Positions 1-6,516 of a DNA stretch of 32,400 nucleotides are shown piece by piece. Source of the DNA: Thermodesulfobacteriota bacterium (GTDB lineage: Bacteria > Desulfobacterota > QYQD01). Under the pieces are notes generated by a model. The model saw only the letters and a list, made by a program, of their open reading frames with translations. It was not told where the DNA came from and did no database searches. Positions within the stretch are counted from its first letter, which is position 1. Every line of letters starts with the position of its first letter. The DNA is taken from assembly GCA_031082315.1 (NCBI GenBank), contig JAVHLC010000015.1:4808-37207 (forward strand), read 5' to 3'. A program made the translations under genes and the position numbers.

Positions 1-122
1 AGGATCACAATGTTGCCCTTTTAGAGGAGGAAAAGGATCACGGCGTTACCCTTTTAAAAGAAGAAAAGGATCACAATGTTGCCCTTTTAGAGGAGGAAAA
101 GGATCACGGCGTTACCCTTTTC
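1..122 (+). repeat. 66-bp in-frame tandem repeat within the rep gene
   Basis: A 66-bp unit made of two related 33-bp halves occupies 3-68 and starts again at 69, identical until about 122 where the coding text diverges. Each half encodes 11 residues. The same repeat is seen at 32286-32400, where the window ends. Because the units are identical, the true copy number in the molecule may differ from what is shown. Confidence 0.9.
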
Positions 123-842
123 GGAAACAAAGTTACCCTTTTAGGGAAAAGAGGGGGGGCTGAAAACCCCTCTGCGGCAACGATAGAAGAGGGTCAAAAA
201 ATTCCCCATGATAAAGATAAAAGGAAATATATAAAAAGACAACAACAACAAAATGATCTTTCTCATGAGGGAAAGCTTGATCATGAGAAAGCGGCACATT
301 CAGAAGAGAATGTTGTAGTGTCGCCGGTTGTTGTTGCTCTTGATGAGAAAATGCTGAAAGAATACGGGATCGCAGGAGAAGCGGCAAAAACCTGGCTCAA
401 GAAATATTCCTCAGCCTATCTCATAGAGAAAGTTGAGATACTGGAATATAAGGCGTACAGGGGGGAAGCGATAAAGAACCGCGGCGGGATGCTGAAGAAG
501 GCCGTCGAGCAGGACTGGCAGCCGCCAGAGGGGTTTTCCACGAGGGCGCAGCGGGAGGAACTTGCGCGGCGTGAGCACGAGGCCGCCGAGGCGGAGAGAA
601 GAGAAGCTGCTTCACGGGAGGAACAAGAAAGACGCGAGCGGGAGCTCGCCAAGGCCGCCGAGGAGTGGAAGAAGACGGCGACCCGTGAAGAGAAAGAAAA
701 GGTTCATGAGAGGGCGCTCAAAGAGGTGAGCGCCGAGCACCCGGGAACAGAAGAACGATTTTTAAGGGTGCCGCTGAAGTTGAGAGAGCTGAAGATTATC
801 TCTGAGGAATACCTCGGGGGAAATGGGAGGAGCGGGAAGTGA
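1..842 (+). CDS. Rep-like replication initiator, C-terminal part (continued from 31869)
   Basis: The frame is open from position 3, so the first internal ATG at 336 is not a likely start. It begins in the tandem 11-residue repeats, then has a low-complexity linker rich in Lys, Gln and His. Next comes a block reading SAYLIEKVEILEYKAYRG, then GGMLKKAVEQDW and QPPEGF. This resembles the C-terminal block of wHTH plasmid/phage replication proteins, where a helical pair is followed by an Asp-Trp-x-x-Pro element. A long charged helix (Glu/Arg/Ala-rich, probable coiled coil) fills the end. The stop overlaps the GTG start of the next gene in a GTGA arrangement, so the two are translationally coupled. 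Family assignment is by pattern recognition only. Confidence 0.6.
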   Translation, partial: DHNVALLEEEKDHGVTLLKEEKDHNVALLEEEKDHGVTLFGNKVTLLGKRGGAENPSAATIEEGQKIPHDKDKRKYIKRQQQQNDLSHEGKLDHEKAAHSEENVVVSPVVVALDEKMLKEYGIAGEAAKTWLKKYSSAYLIEKVEILEYKAYRGEAIKNRGGMLKKAVEQDWQPPEGFSTRAQREELARREHEAAEAERREAASREEQERRERELAKAAEEWKKTATREEKEKVHERALKEVSAEHPGTEERFLRVPLKLRELKIISEEYLGGNGRSGK

Positions 843-1678
843 GAGCCGCAAAAACAGGCACGCCCGATTTATCGGTACCCCGCAAGCGGGGACGCCCCCG
901 GAAAGACGCGCTCTCTGTGCCGCCTTTCAATGCGCCTGAGCCCCAGGAGGCATCCAGGAAAAAACGGCAGGGAAGACCGGGCAAGATGCTTCTGCCGGAG
1001 ATCTCCCTCCCCGGGCAGAAGAAGATCGCCTTTGAGCCAATGGCGCCTCAGAAGAGAGAAAAGCCTGCAGGCGCCCGGAAGACCAGGCAGAAAAAGATCG
1101 CACCGCCCCCTGAAAAGGCAGGGCATCCTTCCTGGTGCGCGTGCCCGGTGTGCAGGCCCGAGGGCCCCCACGGCGGCAAGGTGGACATTCACATCCTCGT
1201 GGAGCCGGAGCTGAAGGAGACTTTCGCGGCGCTCTGCAAGGCCAAAGGCGCCGCCGTTTCCACGATGGCGAGAGAAGCGCTCATGAAGTGGATTGAGAAA
1301 CACCAGGCCGACCGCGAGCCGACCTATGAGCAGTACACCATAGACGGCACCGTGGAGATAATCGAGCAGAGCACCGGGAAGATAAAGGCCCGCAAAAAGA
1401 TCCTCACCTGCGGGCGGAGCGCTAAAATCGGCAGCCGGGCCTACGGGAAAGGGGATCGGATTGAAGTGACGTTCCCCGGCTCCTGTGACCTGGCCGCGGG
1501 GCAGAAGAAAGGGCCCTGGCAGCCTGGCGGCTACACTTCCCAATGGATAGGGAACAGGGCTCTCAAAATAAGCGAGATGGGCCGGGAGGAGAGGAAAAAG
1601 AGGGGGCGGCCGAAGGGAAAGAAAAAACCGGCCCGCGCAAAAAGGTTACACAAAAAAGGGAAAGGTTACCTCCGCTGA
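839..1678 (+). CDS. AT-hook / ribbon-helix-helix DNA-binding protein
   Basis: A 279-aa, strongly basic protein starting at GTG 839, overlapping the rep stop by four bases, so it is probably co-translated with rep. Visible elements in order: an AT-hook-like KRGRPRK at residues 16-22; a second GRP at 45-47; a Cys cluster CACPVC at 100-105 that may bind metal; a ribbon-helix-helix-like segment at about 115-155 (VDIHILVEPELKETFAALCK, then STMAREALMKWI); a beta-rich stretch of unknown role; and a third GRP motif, KRGRPKGKKK, near the C terminus. RHH proteins next to rep genes commonly act as plasmid copy-number or partition regulators, so a DNA-organising or partition/repressor role is likely. The short repeats about 400 bp downstream are candidate targets. 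The exact function is unknown. Confidence 0.6.
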   Translation: MRAAKTGTPDLSVPRKRGRPRKDALSVPPFNAPEPQEASRKKRQGRPGKMLLPEISLPGQKKIAFEPMAPQKREKPAGARKTRQKKIAPPPEKAGHPSWCACPVCRPEGPHGGKVDIHILVEPELKETFAALCKAKGAAVSTMAREALMKWIEKHQADREPTYEQYTIDGTVEIIEQSTGKIKARKKILTCGRSAKIGSRAYGKGDRIEVTFPGSCDLAAGQKKGPWQPGGYTSQWIGNRALKISEMGREERKKRGRPKGKKKPARAKRLHKKGKGYLR

Positions 1679-1745
1679 CATACTCTTGTCATATGGCGGT
1701 GGTATGCTGGAAGACACATGGAATGAAAAGAAAGGGGTGGACAAC

Positions 1746-2063
1746 ATGGTGGTGGCGCATCCGGGGGAAGAGTGGGTGATGAAGCTGGGGCCGATCTCAC
1801 GGACCAACCAGGCGAAGGCGAGGAAGCAGGCGGAAGAAGGCGCCCTGGCCCAGGTGGAGGAGAGTGTGAAGGAGATTATGGAGAAGGTGCGTCCCGCGGT
1901 GCCGCTGCTCTTGAAGGGCGCGGTGTGCGCCGGAGAGTGCGAGCCCAGGGCGAAGGAAGACCCGCCGGAGATGACCGTGGTGAGCTATCAGCTCAGTAAC
2001 GGTGAGTGGCTCTCCATCGCGTCGTCGGGGTTTTTCGGGGTGAAGGCGTCGTGCGGGAAGTAG
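1746..2063 (+). CDS. Hypothetical 105-aa protein
   Basis: I do not recognise this protein. The start at 1746 is chosen because AAGGGGTGG lies six bases upstream; the frame is open to 1686, giving a longer alternative. It has a helical N-terminal half rich in Ala, Glu and Lys (about residues 15-50), then a Cys-containing middle and a C-terminal part with beta-like text (MTVVSYQLSNGEWLSIASS). There is no signal peptide or membrane segment. It follows the AT-hook/RHH gene on the same strand and lies just before two clusters of short repeats, so a role in plasmid maintenance is possible but not shown. Confidence 0.5.
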   Translation: MVVAHPGEEWVMKLGPISRTNQAKARKQAEEGALAQVEESVKEIMEKVRPAVPLLLKGAVCAGECEPRAKEDPPEMTVVSYQLSNGEWLSIASSGFFGVKASCGK

Positions 2064-2067
2064 GAAG

Positions 2068-2137
2068 TGATGCAGAAATGATGCATATCGGGACAGAGTG
2101 CATCAAAAGTGCATCAGAGGTTATGCAGCCTGATGCA
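2068..2137. repeat. Five helically phased TGATGCA sites (candidate iterons/operator)
   Basis: TGATGCA or its complement TGCATCA occurs at 2068-2074, 2079-2085, 2099-2105, 2110-2116 and 2131-2137. Start-to-start spacings are 11, 20, 11 and 21 bp, close to whole turns of DNA. The first two and the last are direct and the middle two inverted. This suggests cooperative binding by one protein on one face of the helix, as at origins, centromeres or operators. It lies in the gap between the maintenance genes and the HU gene. Confidence 0.7.
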
Positions 2138-2193
2138 CCGGTGAATCACCCTGCGCGGTGAGAGGGGCCGGTCTTAATGCGCGGACAGGACAG

Positions 2194-2229
2194 GTATTAC
2201 AAGTATTACGGGTATTACAGGTATTACAG
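2194..2229. repeat. Four tandem 9-bp repeats (GTATTACRR)
   Basis: GTATTAC begins at 2194, 2203, 2212 and 2221, an exact 9-bp period with two variable bases after each core (AA, GG, AG, AG). Together with the TGATGCA cluster 60 bp upstream this is the best origin or partition-site candidate on the molecule. It ends 14 bp before the stop of the convergent HU gene. Confidence 0.75.
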
Positions 2230-2243
2230 GGAGTCAGCGGGAT

Positions 2244-2561
2244 TCACGGGCGGTTTTTCGGTGCGGCTCGTTTTGAGCGCTTCGGGTTGAGGCGCGAGCG
2301 AATCTGTGAGGAGGTCCGGAAGCGAACCACTTTCTTGCGGGGGACGATGACGGGCTTTCCGGTGGCGGGGTGGCTGGTGTGCACGGGGGGACGCACGGTG
2401 ACGGTGAAGGAGCCCAGGCCCCTGAGCTCTACCCGGCCGGTGTACACGATGTCATCGGCGATGATGTCGATGACGCGCTGGAGGAAGTGGCGCCCGGTGT
2501 CGCGCGGGATTTCAAGCTCCTTGGAGACGAGGTCCGCGAGTGCTTTTTGTGTGTGCCCCAT
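2244..2561 (-). CDS. HU/IHF-family DNA-binding protein
   Basis: A 105-aa protein matching the HU fold from end to end: two N-terminal helices (ALADLVSKELEIPRDTGRHF), the turn and strand VELRGLGSFTVTVR, the flexible arm with HPATGKPVIVPRKK (equivalent to the Asn-Pro-x-Thr-Gly-lys region of HU), then VVRFRTSSQIRSRLN and a basic Lys/Arg-rich tail of about 13 residues. HU proteins bend and compact DNA and help initiators open origins. The ATG at 2561 is the only Met start that gives a normal HU length; no strong Shine-Dalgarno sequence is visible. It is divergent from the topoisomerase-like gene (54 bp gap), and its 3' end abuts the short repeats, which fits a role at the origin. Confidence 0.85.
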   Translation of the reverse strand: MGHTQKALADLVSKELEIPRDTGRHFLQRVIDIIADDIVYTGRVELRGLGSFTVTVRPPVHTSHPATGKPVIVPRKKVVRFRTSSQIRSRLNPKRSKRAAPKNRP

Positions 2562-2615
2562 AAGGGGATAGTTCTTTGGAAAGAGGGGAAATCCTCTGGA
2601 AAGGAAGGTGAGGGA

Positions 2616-3713
2616 ATGGGCTGGCAGCAAGAGCAGCAGGCTTTTTTGAAGAAGCTTACCGACGAGCAGAAGATGTTTATGGAGGATAACAAGATACGCA
2701 CCGATGTGGGTGATATCAGGCAGATGACGACGGAGGAGATAAGGGAGTATTTTCGGGGGAGAAAAAAGAAGAAGCCTGACGGGAAGTATGTGTGGACGAT
2801 AAATGACACGCAACTTCTCTATACGTTTATCCTGCAGAGCTTTTGCAAGATACGGGCGAAAGAGCTTGCGGGCGTGAAGGGGAATCTGCGCTCGTTCTGG
2901 TACAGGGATACCGGGCCTCTTTACAAGCATCACGATATAATCGAGTCCGACGAGGGCCCCGCGCTTTACTGGGAAGACCTCGGGTTTCTGTCGAGCGGGG
3001 AGTTTCAGGAGATGTTCTCGAAAAGGGGCGGGGAAGATTTCAGGATATTGGATCGCGGAGAAGGCGTCAAGAGGGAGCTGTACATACAGAACCAGATGGG
3101 GTGCTGCTTTGATGAGTTTGTCAAGGCGGGGTTTTTCCGGTTTCAGAGTGAGTTTGAGTTCAAGGATCCGCGCCCCGACTTTCATCTCGTGGGGCGGAAG
3201 ATGCCCCGGTTTCTGCTGTTCACGGAAAAGGAAGGGCTGTGGTGGCTTTGCAATGAGCTCGCCGATGAGCTGCAGATTTCAGCGATGGCGTCGCAGGGAG
3301 AGCCCGGGCTTCTTACGCTTGAGTATTACGCAGATGACCTTCGAGCCAGGGGAGTGAAGAATATAGAGGTATGCGCCTTTACGGATTACGATCCCTGGGG
3401 GTTCAACATCGCCGATCAGGCGGGGATAAAGTTCGCCCTTCCGGTGTTCGGCTTCAAGTCGGTCAATGTCACTCATATCACGTCGCTTTCTTTGTTCAGG
3501 CCCGAGGTGATTGAGTATGCGAAGCGCGACCTGACGAAGGTGAGCGATACGAAGATGAAGCAGGTGAATGACTGGATGGCGGCGGGCTATGGGATAGCGG
3601 GGCCCGACGGGGTCAGGGAGGCCTACGGGATGCACATCGATCTCGCGGATCTCGGGCTCTTGAAGAAAACGATCCGGGACTGGTTCAAGAAGGTGTCGAA
3701 GGGGGAGAAGTGA
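2616..3713 (+). CDS. Stand-alone Spo11 / topoisomerase VI subunit A-like protein (Mini-A type)
   Basis: A 365-aa protein, about the length of topoisomerase VI A. The N-terminal helix-turn-helix (5Y-CAP-like) region carries LRSFWYRD at residues 91-98, where Tyr96 sits like the DNA-linking tyrosine of Spo11/TopoVIA. A Toprim-like domain follows: FTEKEGLWWL at 202-211 with Glu204; AMASQGEPG at 223-231, matching the glycine-proline loop of the family; and DYDPWG at 257-262, giving the Asp-x-Asp pair. The family makes double-strand breaks through a tyrosyl link, normally with a GHKL-ATPase B subunit; none is encoded here. Solo versions on mobile elements have been described as Mini-A. The start has GGAAGGTGAGGGA just upstream. 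The role is probably plasmid topology, dimer resolution or replication; activity without a B subunit is uncertain. Confidence 0.75.
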   Translation: MGWQQEQQAFLKKLTDEQKMFMEDNKIRTDVGDIRQMTTEEIREYFRGRKKKKPDGKYVWTINDTQLLYTFILQSFCKIRAKELAGVKGNLRSFWYRDTGPLYKHHDIIESDEGPALYWEDLGFLSSGEFQEMFSKRGGEDFRILDRGEGVKRELYIQNQMGCCFDEFVKAGFFRFQSEFEFKDPRPDFHLVGRKMPRFLLFTEKEGLWWLCNELADELQISAMASQGEPGLLTLEYYADDLRARGVKNIEVCAFTDYDPWGFNIADQAGIKFALPVFGFKSVNVTHITSLSLFRPEVIEYAKRDLTKVSDTKMKQVNDWMAAGYGIAGPDGVREAYGMHIDLADLGLLKKTIRDWFKKVSKGEK

Positions 3714-3733
3714 TCTTTGTGGACGTAAGTATC

Positions 3734-3832
3734 GGTTGTAATCGATAGTACCGCCGAGTTTACCACAAATGATCTGGAAATCGGGATCTGATTTGCGATT
3801 GCAATCGATAGTTATGGGACAGAAATTGGGAT
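3734..3832. repeat. Degenerate duplicated sequence upstream of the qatC-like gene
   Basis: Two 16-bp copies ending in AATCGATAGT lie at 3734-3749 and 3797-3812 (14 of 16 bases alike), and GAAATYGGGAT occurs at 3777-3787 and 3822-3832. The frame of the following gene is open back to a TGA at 3789-3791, and the text just before its ATG (DSYGTEIG) looks like the missing N terminus of a QatC-like protein. I read this as a scar of rearrangement or truncation. Confidence 0.5.
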
Positions 3833-4985
3833 GATACCTCGTAGAAGGGCATCTGACAATTGGACGCGTGATTTAGAAGTAGAGCTGCCGGTTTTAAATA
3901 AAAATAGATGGGATCAAGTGAAGGAGAGGCTTGAAAGTTCCCTGTCATTTCTTACTGGCGATAGATGGAGGTTTCGGTTTTCAGAGTTAGGAACGACTTT
4001 TATAAGACCTACCAGGCGGAGGAGGCATAGAGAGGGAGACCAATATTTTGAAGCTGATATCGTTTGCCTATTCTCTGGAGGTCTTGACTCATTAGTAGGG
4101 GCGATTGATTGGTTGGAAACAAATGAAACAGGGAAAATAATACTGGTCGGACATCACGATGGACATGTGAAGGGACCCTTATCAGATCAAAAGGCGCTAT
4201 TGAGAATTTTGAAGGAATATTATGGTGATAGGATTGATTCGGTTCTTGTGAGGATTGGGATGAACCCTTCGGGCAGGGAAATAACTTTTCGAAGCAGATC
4301 ACTTTTATTTATTGCTATGGGTCTTTTTGTGGCCCAGTCTATGAGTGGCAGAACGGAACTATTGATGCCGGAAAATGGAACAATAGCCCTTAACGTACCT
4401 TTGACGCCATCTCGAAGGGGAACTTGTAGCACTAGAACTGCGCATCCATTTTTTATTGAAGAGATTAGCGGTATATTAAGGGAAATAGGATTGGGCAGCA
4501 CAATAATTAATCCATTGCAGTATAAGACAAAAGGAGAAAGTGTAGAACAATGTGCTGGTCAGAGGATACTGCATTCAACGGCATTGGAATCGGTATCATG
4601 TGCGAAAAGGGGACATAATAGAACTTGGTTAGAAAGGAGTGCGAGGGGTTGTGGAAGATGTTTGCCCTGCATATACAGGAGGGCAGCACTGCACAGGGTA
4701 GGGCTTGATACAGAGATATATGGACGTGATATTTGCAGTGGGCAAGTGAGTATTGATGGCTCGGATGTATTGGGTGAAGATTTCCGAGCGTGTATGTCCT
4801 TTTTGAAGAAAAATTTGACTGAAGATGAAATTGAAACATTGATATTGGCAAGCGGAAATATAAAATTGACGGATCTGCCGGGGTATGTAGGTTTGGTAAC
4901 CCGCTCGAGAGAAGAGATACGCGTCTTAATCCGTGATAAAGGAATTGAAGCAATAAAAAGAAGATCGGGTATTTGTGGTAACTAA
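3831..4985 (+). CDS. qatC: QatC-like protein (QueC family), probably N-terminally truncated
   Basis: A 384-aa QueC-related protein. The PP-loop SGGLDS is at residues 82-87. The family signature LTPSRRGTCSTRTAHP is near 191-206, and four cysteines (257, 274, 277, 280) match the QueC zinc site. QueC makes the 7-cyano-7-deazaguanine base; in the Qat anti-phage system QatC works with QatA (ATPase), QatB and QatD. Here it is followed 21 bp later by a qatD-like gene, but no qatA or qatB lies upstream: the preceding gene is the topoisomerase-like protein. The N terminus begins in the middle of a conserved block (IPRRRASDNWTRD), has no Shine-Dalgarno sequence, and stands just after an in-frame stop, so it looks cut off. 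The system may be a remnant, or it may depend on partners elsewhere. Confidence 0.75.
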   Translation: MIPRRRASDNWTRDLEVELPVLNKNRWDQVKERLESSLSFLTGDRWRFRFSELGTTFIRPTRRRRHREGDQYFEADIVCLFSGGLDSLVGAIDWLETNETGKIILVGHHDGHVKGPLSDQKALLRILKEYYGDRIDSVLVRIGMNPSGREITFRSRSLLFIAMGLFVAQSMSGRTELLMPENGTIALNVPLTPSRRGTCSTRTAHPFFIEEISGILREIGLGSTIINPLQYKTKGESVEQCAGQRILHSTALESVSCAKRGHNRTWLERSARGCGRCLPCIYRRAALHRVGLDTEIYGRDICSGQVSIDGSDVLGEDFRACMSFLKKNLTEDEIETLILASGNIKLTDLPGYVGLVTRSREEIRVLIRDKGIEAIKRRSGICGN

Positions 4986-5006
4986 GAATCAGGACCAGGT
5001 GATTTT

Positions 5007-5747
5007 ATGATTGATGTACATTGTCATATTGATTTATATAGTGATCCTCTAAAAGCGGCGTCAAAAGCTGAAATTAACGGTATTAGGACAATAGCTGTGA
5101 CGAATCTGCCAAGTCATTTTGAGATGGGATACAAATACCTTAAAAATTTCAAAAGGGTGAGATTGGCATTGGGACTGCATCCTTTGATGGTAAAGCAAAA
5201 CGAGGGAGAACTACAAAGGTTCAAGCGATTGCTCGAGAAGACAAATTATGTTGGTGAGGTGGGTCTTGATTTTTCTGAGCATGGTAGAGAAAATCAAAAT
5301 GTTCAGAGGGATAGTTTGCGTTTTGTTTTTGAATGTGTGAAAGGGAAGCAGAAGTTTATAAGCTTACATTCGAGGAGTGCGGAAGGTAGTATTTTAGAAA
5401 TGCTTGAAGAGTTCGGAATTGAGAGAGCTGTATTTCACTGGTATACAGGCACGATGAATGCTTTGGAAAAGGTAGTTAAACAGGGGCATTTTTTTTCTGT
5501 TAACACTTCAATGATAAAATCAAAGAATGGTAGGAGGATTATAGAAAATATACCCCGGGAAAGAATATTAACTGAGTCTGATGGGCCTTATATAAAAATA
5601 GAGGGAAAGACAATTGGTCCTGTGGATATGAAAATAACATTGAAGGGCCTTGCAGAGATATGGAACTTGCCAGTAGAAGCAGCGGAGAAACAGGTTGATT
5701 CGAATTTCGATACATTGCTGAGGGTGCTGGACAAATTGCGGAAATAA
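5007..5747 (+). CDS. qatD: QatD-like TatD-family metal-dependent DNase
   Basis: A 246-aa TIM-barrel amidohydrolase-type nuclease. All expected metal ligands are visible: HCH at residues 5-7, Glu84 in GEVGLDF, His121 in SLHSR, His144 in FHWYTG and Asp192 in ESDGPY. TatD enzymes are DNases; QatD is the TatD-like member of the Qat defence system. It lies 21 bp after the qatC-like gene on the same strand with AGGTG before the ATG, so the two form one operon. Its stop is only 7 bp from the stop of brxA on the other strand, so Qat and BREX units are tail to tail with no obvious terminator between them. The gene looks intact, unlike its partner. Confidence 0.85.
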   Translation: MIDVHCHIDLYSDPLKAASKAEINGIRTIAVTNLPSHFEMGYKYLKNFKRVRLALGLHPLMVKQNEGELQRFKRLLEKTNYVGEVGLDFSEHGRENQNVQRDSLRFVFECVKGKQKFISLHSRSAEGSILEMLEEFGIERAVFHWYTGTMNALEKVVKQGHFFSVNTSMIKSKNGRRIIENIPRERILTESDGPYIKIEGKTIGPVDMKITLKGLAEIWNLPVEAAEKQVDSNFDTLLRVLDKLRK

Positions 5748-5754
5748 GGCATAA

Positions 5755-6516
5755 TTAGGGAGCCTTGTGGATTGGTTTGCGTAGGGTGACCATGTCATCG
5801 GCGAGATTTTGTCTTGATAGTTCAAGTCTTTTGTTGTTTTCCAAGTCTTTTGTGTTCGGGATGGGGAGTTCGAAGGGGTAGAGGGCTGGCGATTTTATGA
5901 GGTCTTTAAGGGCGGATGATTGTCGATTTTTTGAGATTAATAGGGCTTCGGTGATCCAGGCTGCGGTTTGGGGGTTGTTTATTTGTATTGGTTTGGGTTT
6001 TTGATATACGCCTTTTTTGTCGGTGTCTAACAGTACTCCCCAGTCTACAAAGGAGCGGATTATTTTCTGGGCTGCATATGATACGGTTGGTCTCTCGCCG
6101 TATTGTTCTTTTATACGGCGTTGTATCTGCTGAAGAGATACTGTGTTTTGTAAACGGAAGAGGCGCCCGACTGTTTCGGCAATGGATCGAAAAAAGGGGT
6201 ATACGGTCATAATCATCCCCCAGTGTATAATGAGATGCTCGTTTTCTGGCGTTTTGCTAAGAAGGCTTAAGCCTTCATTTCTAAGAGATTCGCACTCTTG
6301 GGGCACAATAGCCCAAGTCTTGAGGAGAACAGTAATGGTTTTTTGCCTGCAGCCGCGGTGTGTTTTTCCTTCCCCGGAAAGTTGTTCCTGGAGAAATTGA
6401 TCAAGATATGCTCTGATTTCTTTTTGGTTGTATTCAGAGATGGCCAGGCCAGCGGTGTATTCCAGCCATTGGACTTTAATACGGCGGTCTATGCCAATCT
6501 GGTATGTAATGCTCAT
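5755..6516 (-). CDS. brxA: BREX-3 BrxA (DUF1819-like)
   Basis: A 253-aa protein and the last gene of the BREX operon. The N-terminal text (KVQWLEYTAGLAISEY), a helical middle, and a winged-helix-like segment (TVSYAAQKIIRSFVDWGVLLD) fit BrxA, a small DNA-binding component found at the end or start of BREX clusters. Identification rests on size, helical style and, above all, position after pglZ. The start overlaps the pglZ stop by four bases, with CGGAGG upstream, so the two are translationally coupled. BrxA in other systems binds DNA and is needed for defence in some but not all cases. It ends 7 bp from the convergent qatD gene. Confidence 0.75.
   Translation of the reverse strand: MSITYQIGIDRRIKVQWLEYTAGLAISEYNQKEIRAYLDQFLQEQLSGEGKTHRGCRQKTITVLLKTWAIVPQECESLRNEGLSLLSKTPENEHLIIHWGMIMTVYPFFRSIAETVGRLFRLQNTVSLQQIQRRIKEQYGERPTVSYAAQKIIRSFVDWGVLLDTDKKGVYQKPKPIQINNPQTAAWITEALLISKNRQSSALKDLIKSPALYPFELPIPNTKDLENNKRLELSRQNLADDMVTLRKPIHKAP

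Noticed and set aside
1-122. Repeats at both ends as a CRISPR array
   Set aside because: Units are contiguous 33/66-bp tandem copies with no unique spacers and they encode protein in frame.
869-1543. 224-codon minus-strand frame
   Set aside because: Antisense shadow of the GC-rich AT-hook/RHH gene; composition dominated by Leu, Pro and Arg without domains.
2158-2571. 137-codon plus-strand frame over the 9-bp repeats and the HU gene
   Set aside because: Its repeated Val-Leu-Gln text is produced by the GTATTAC array, and most of it is the antisense of the HU gene.
2562-3185. Long minus-strand extension of the HU frame to 313 aa
   Set aside because: The extension is antisense to the topoisomerase-like gene; HU homology starts exactly at the ATG at 2561.
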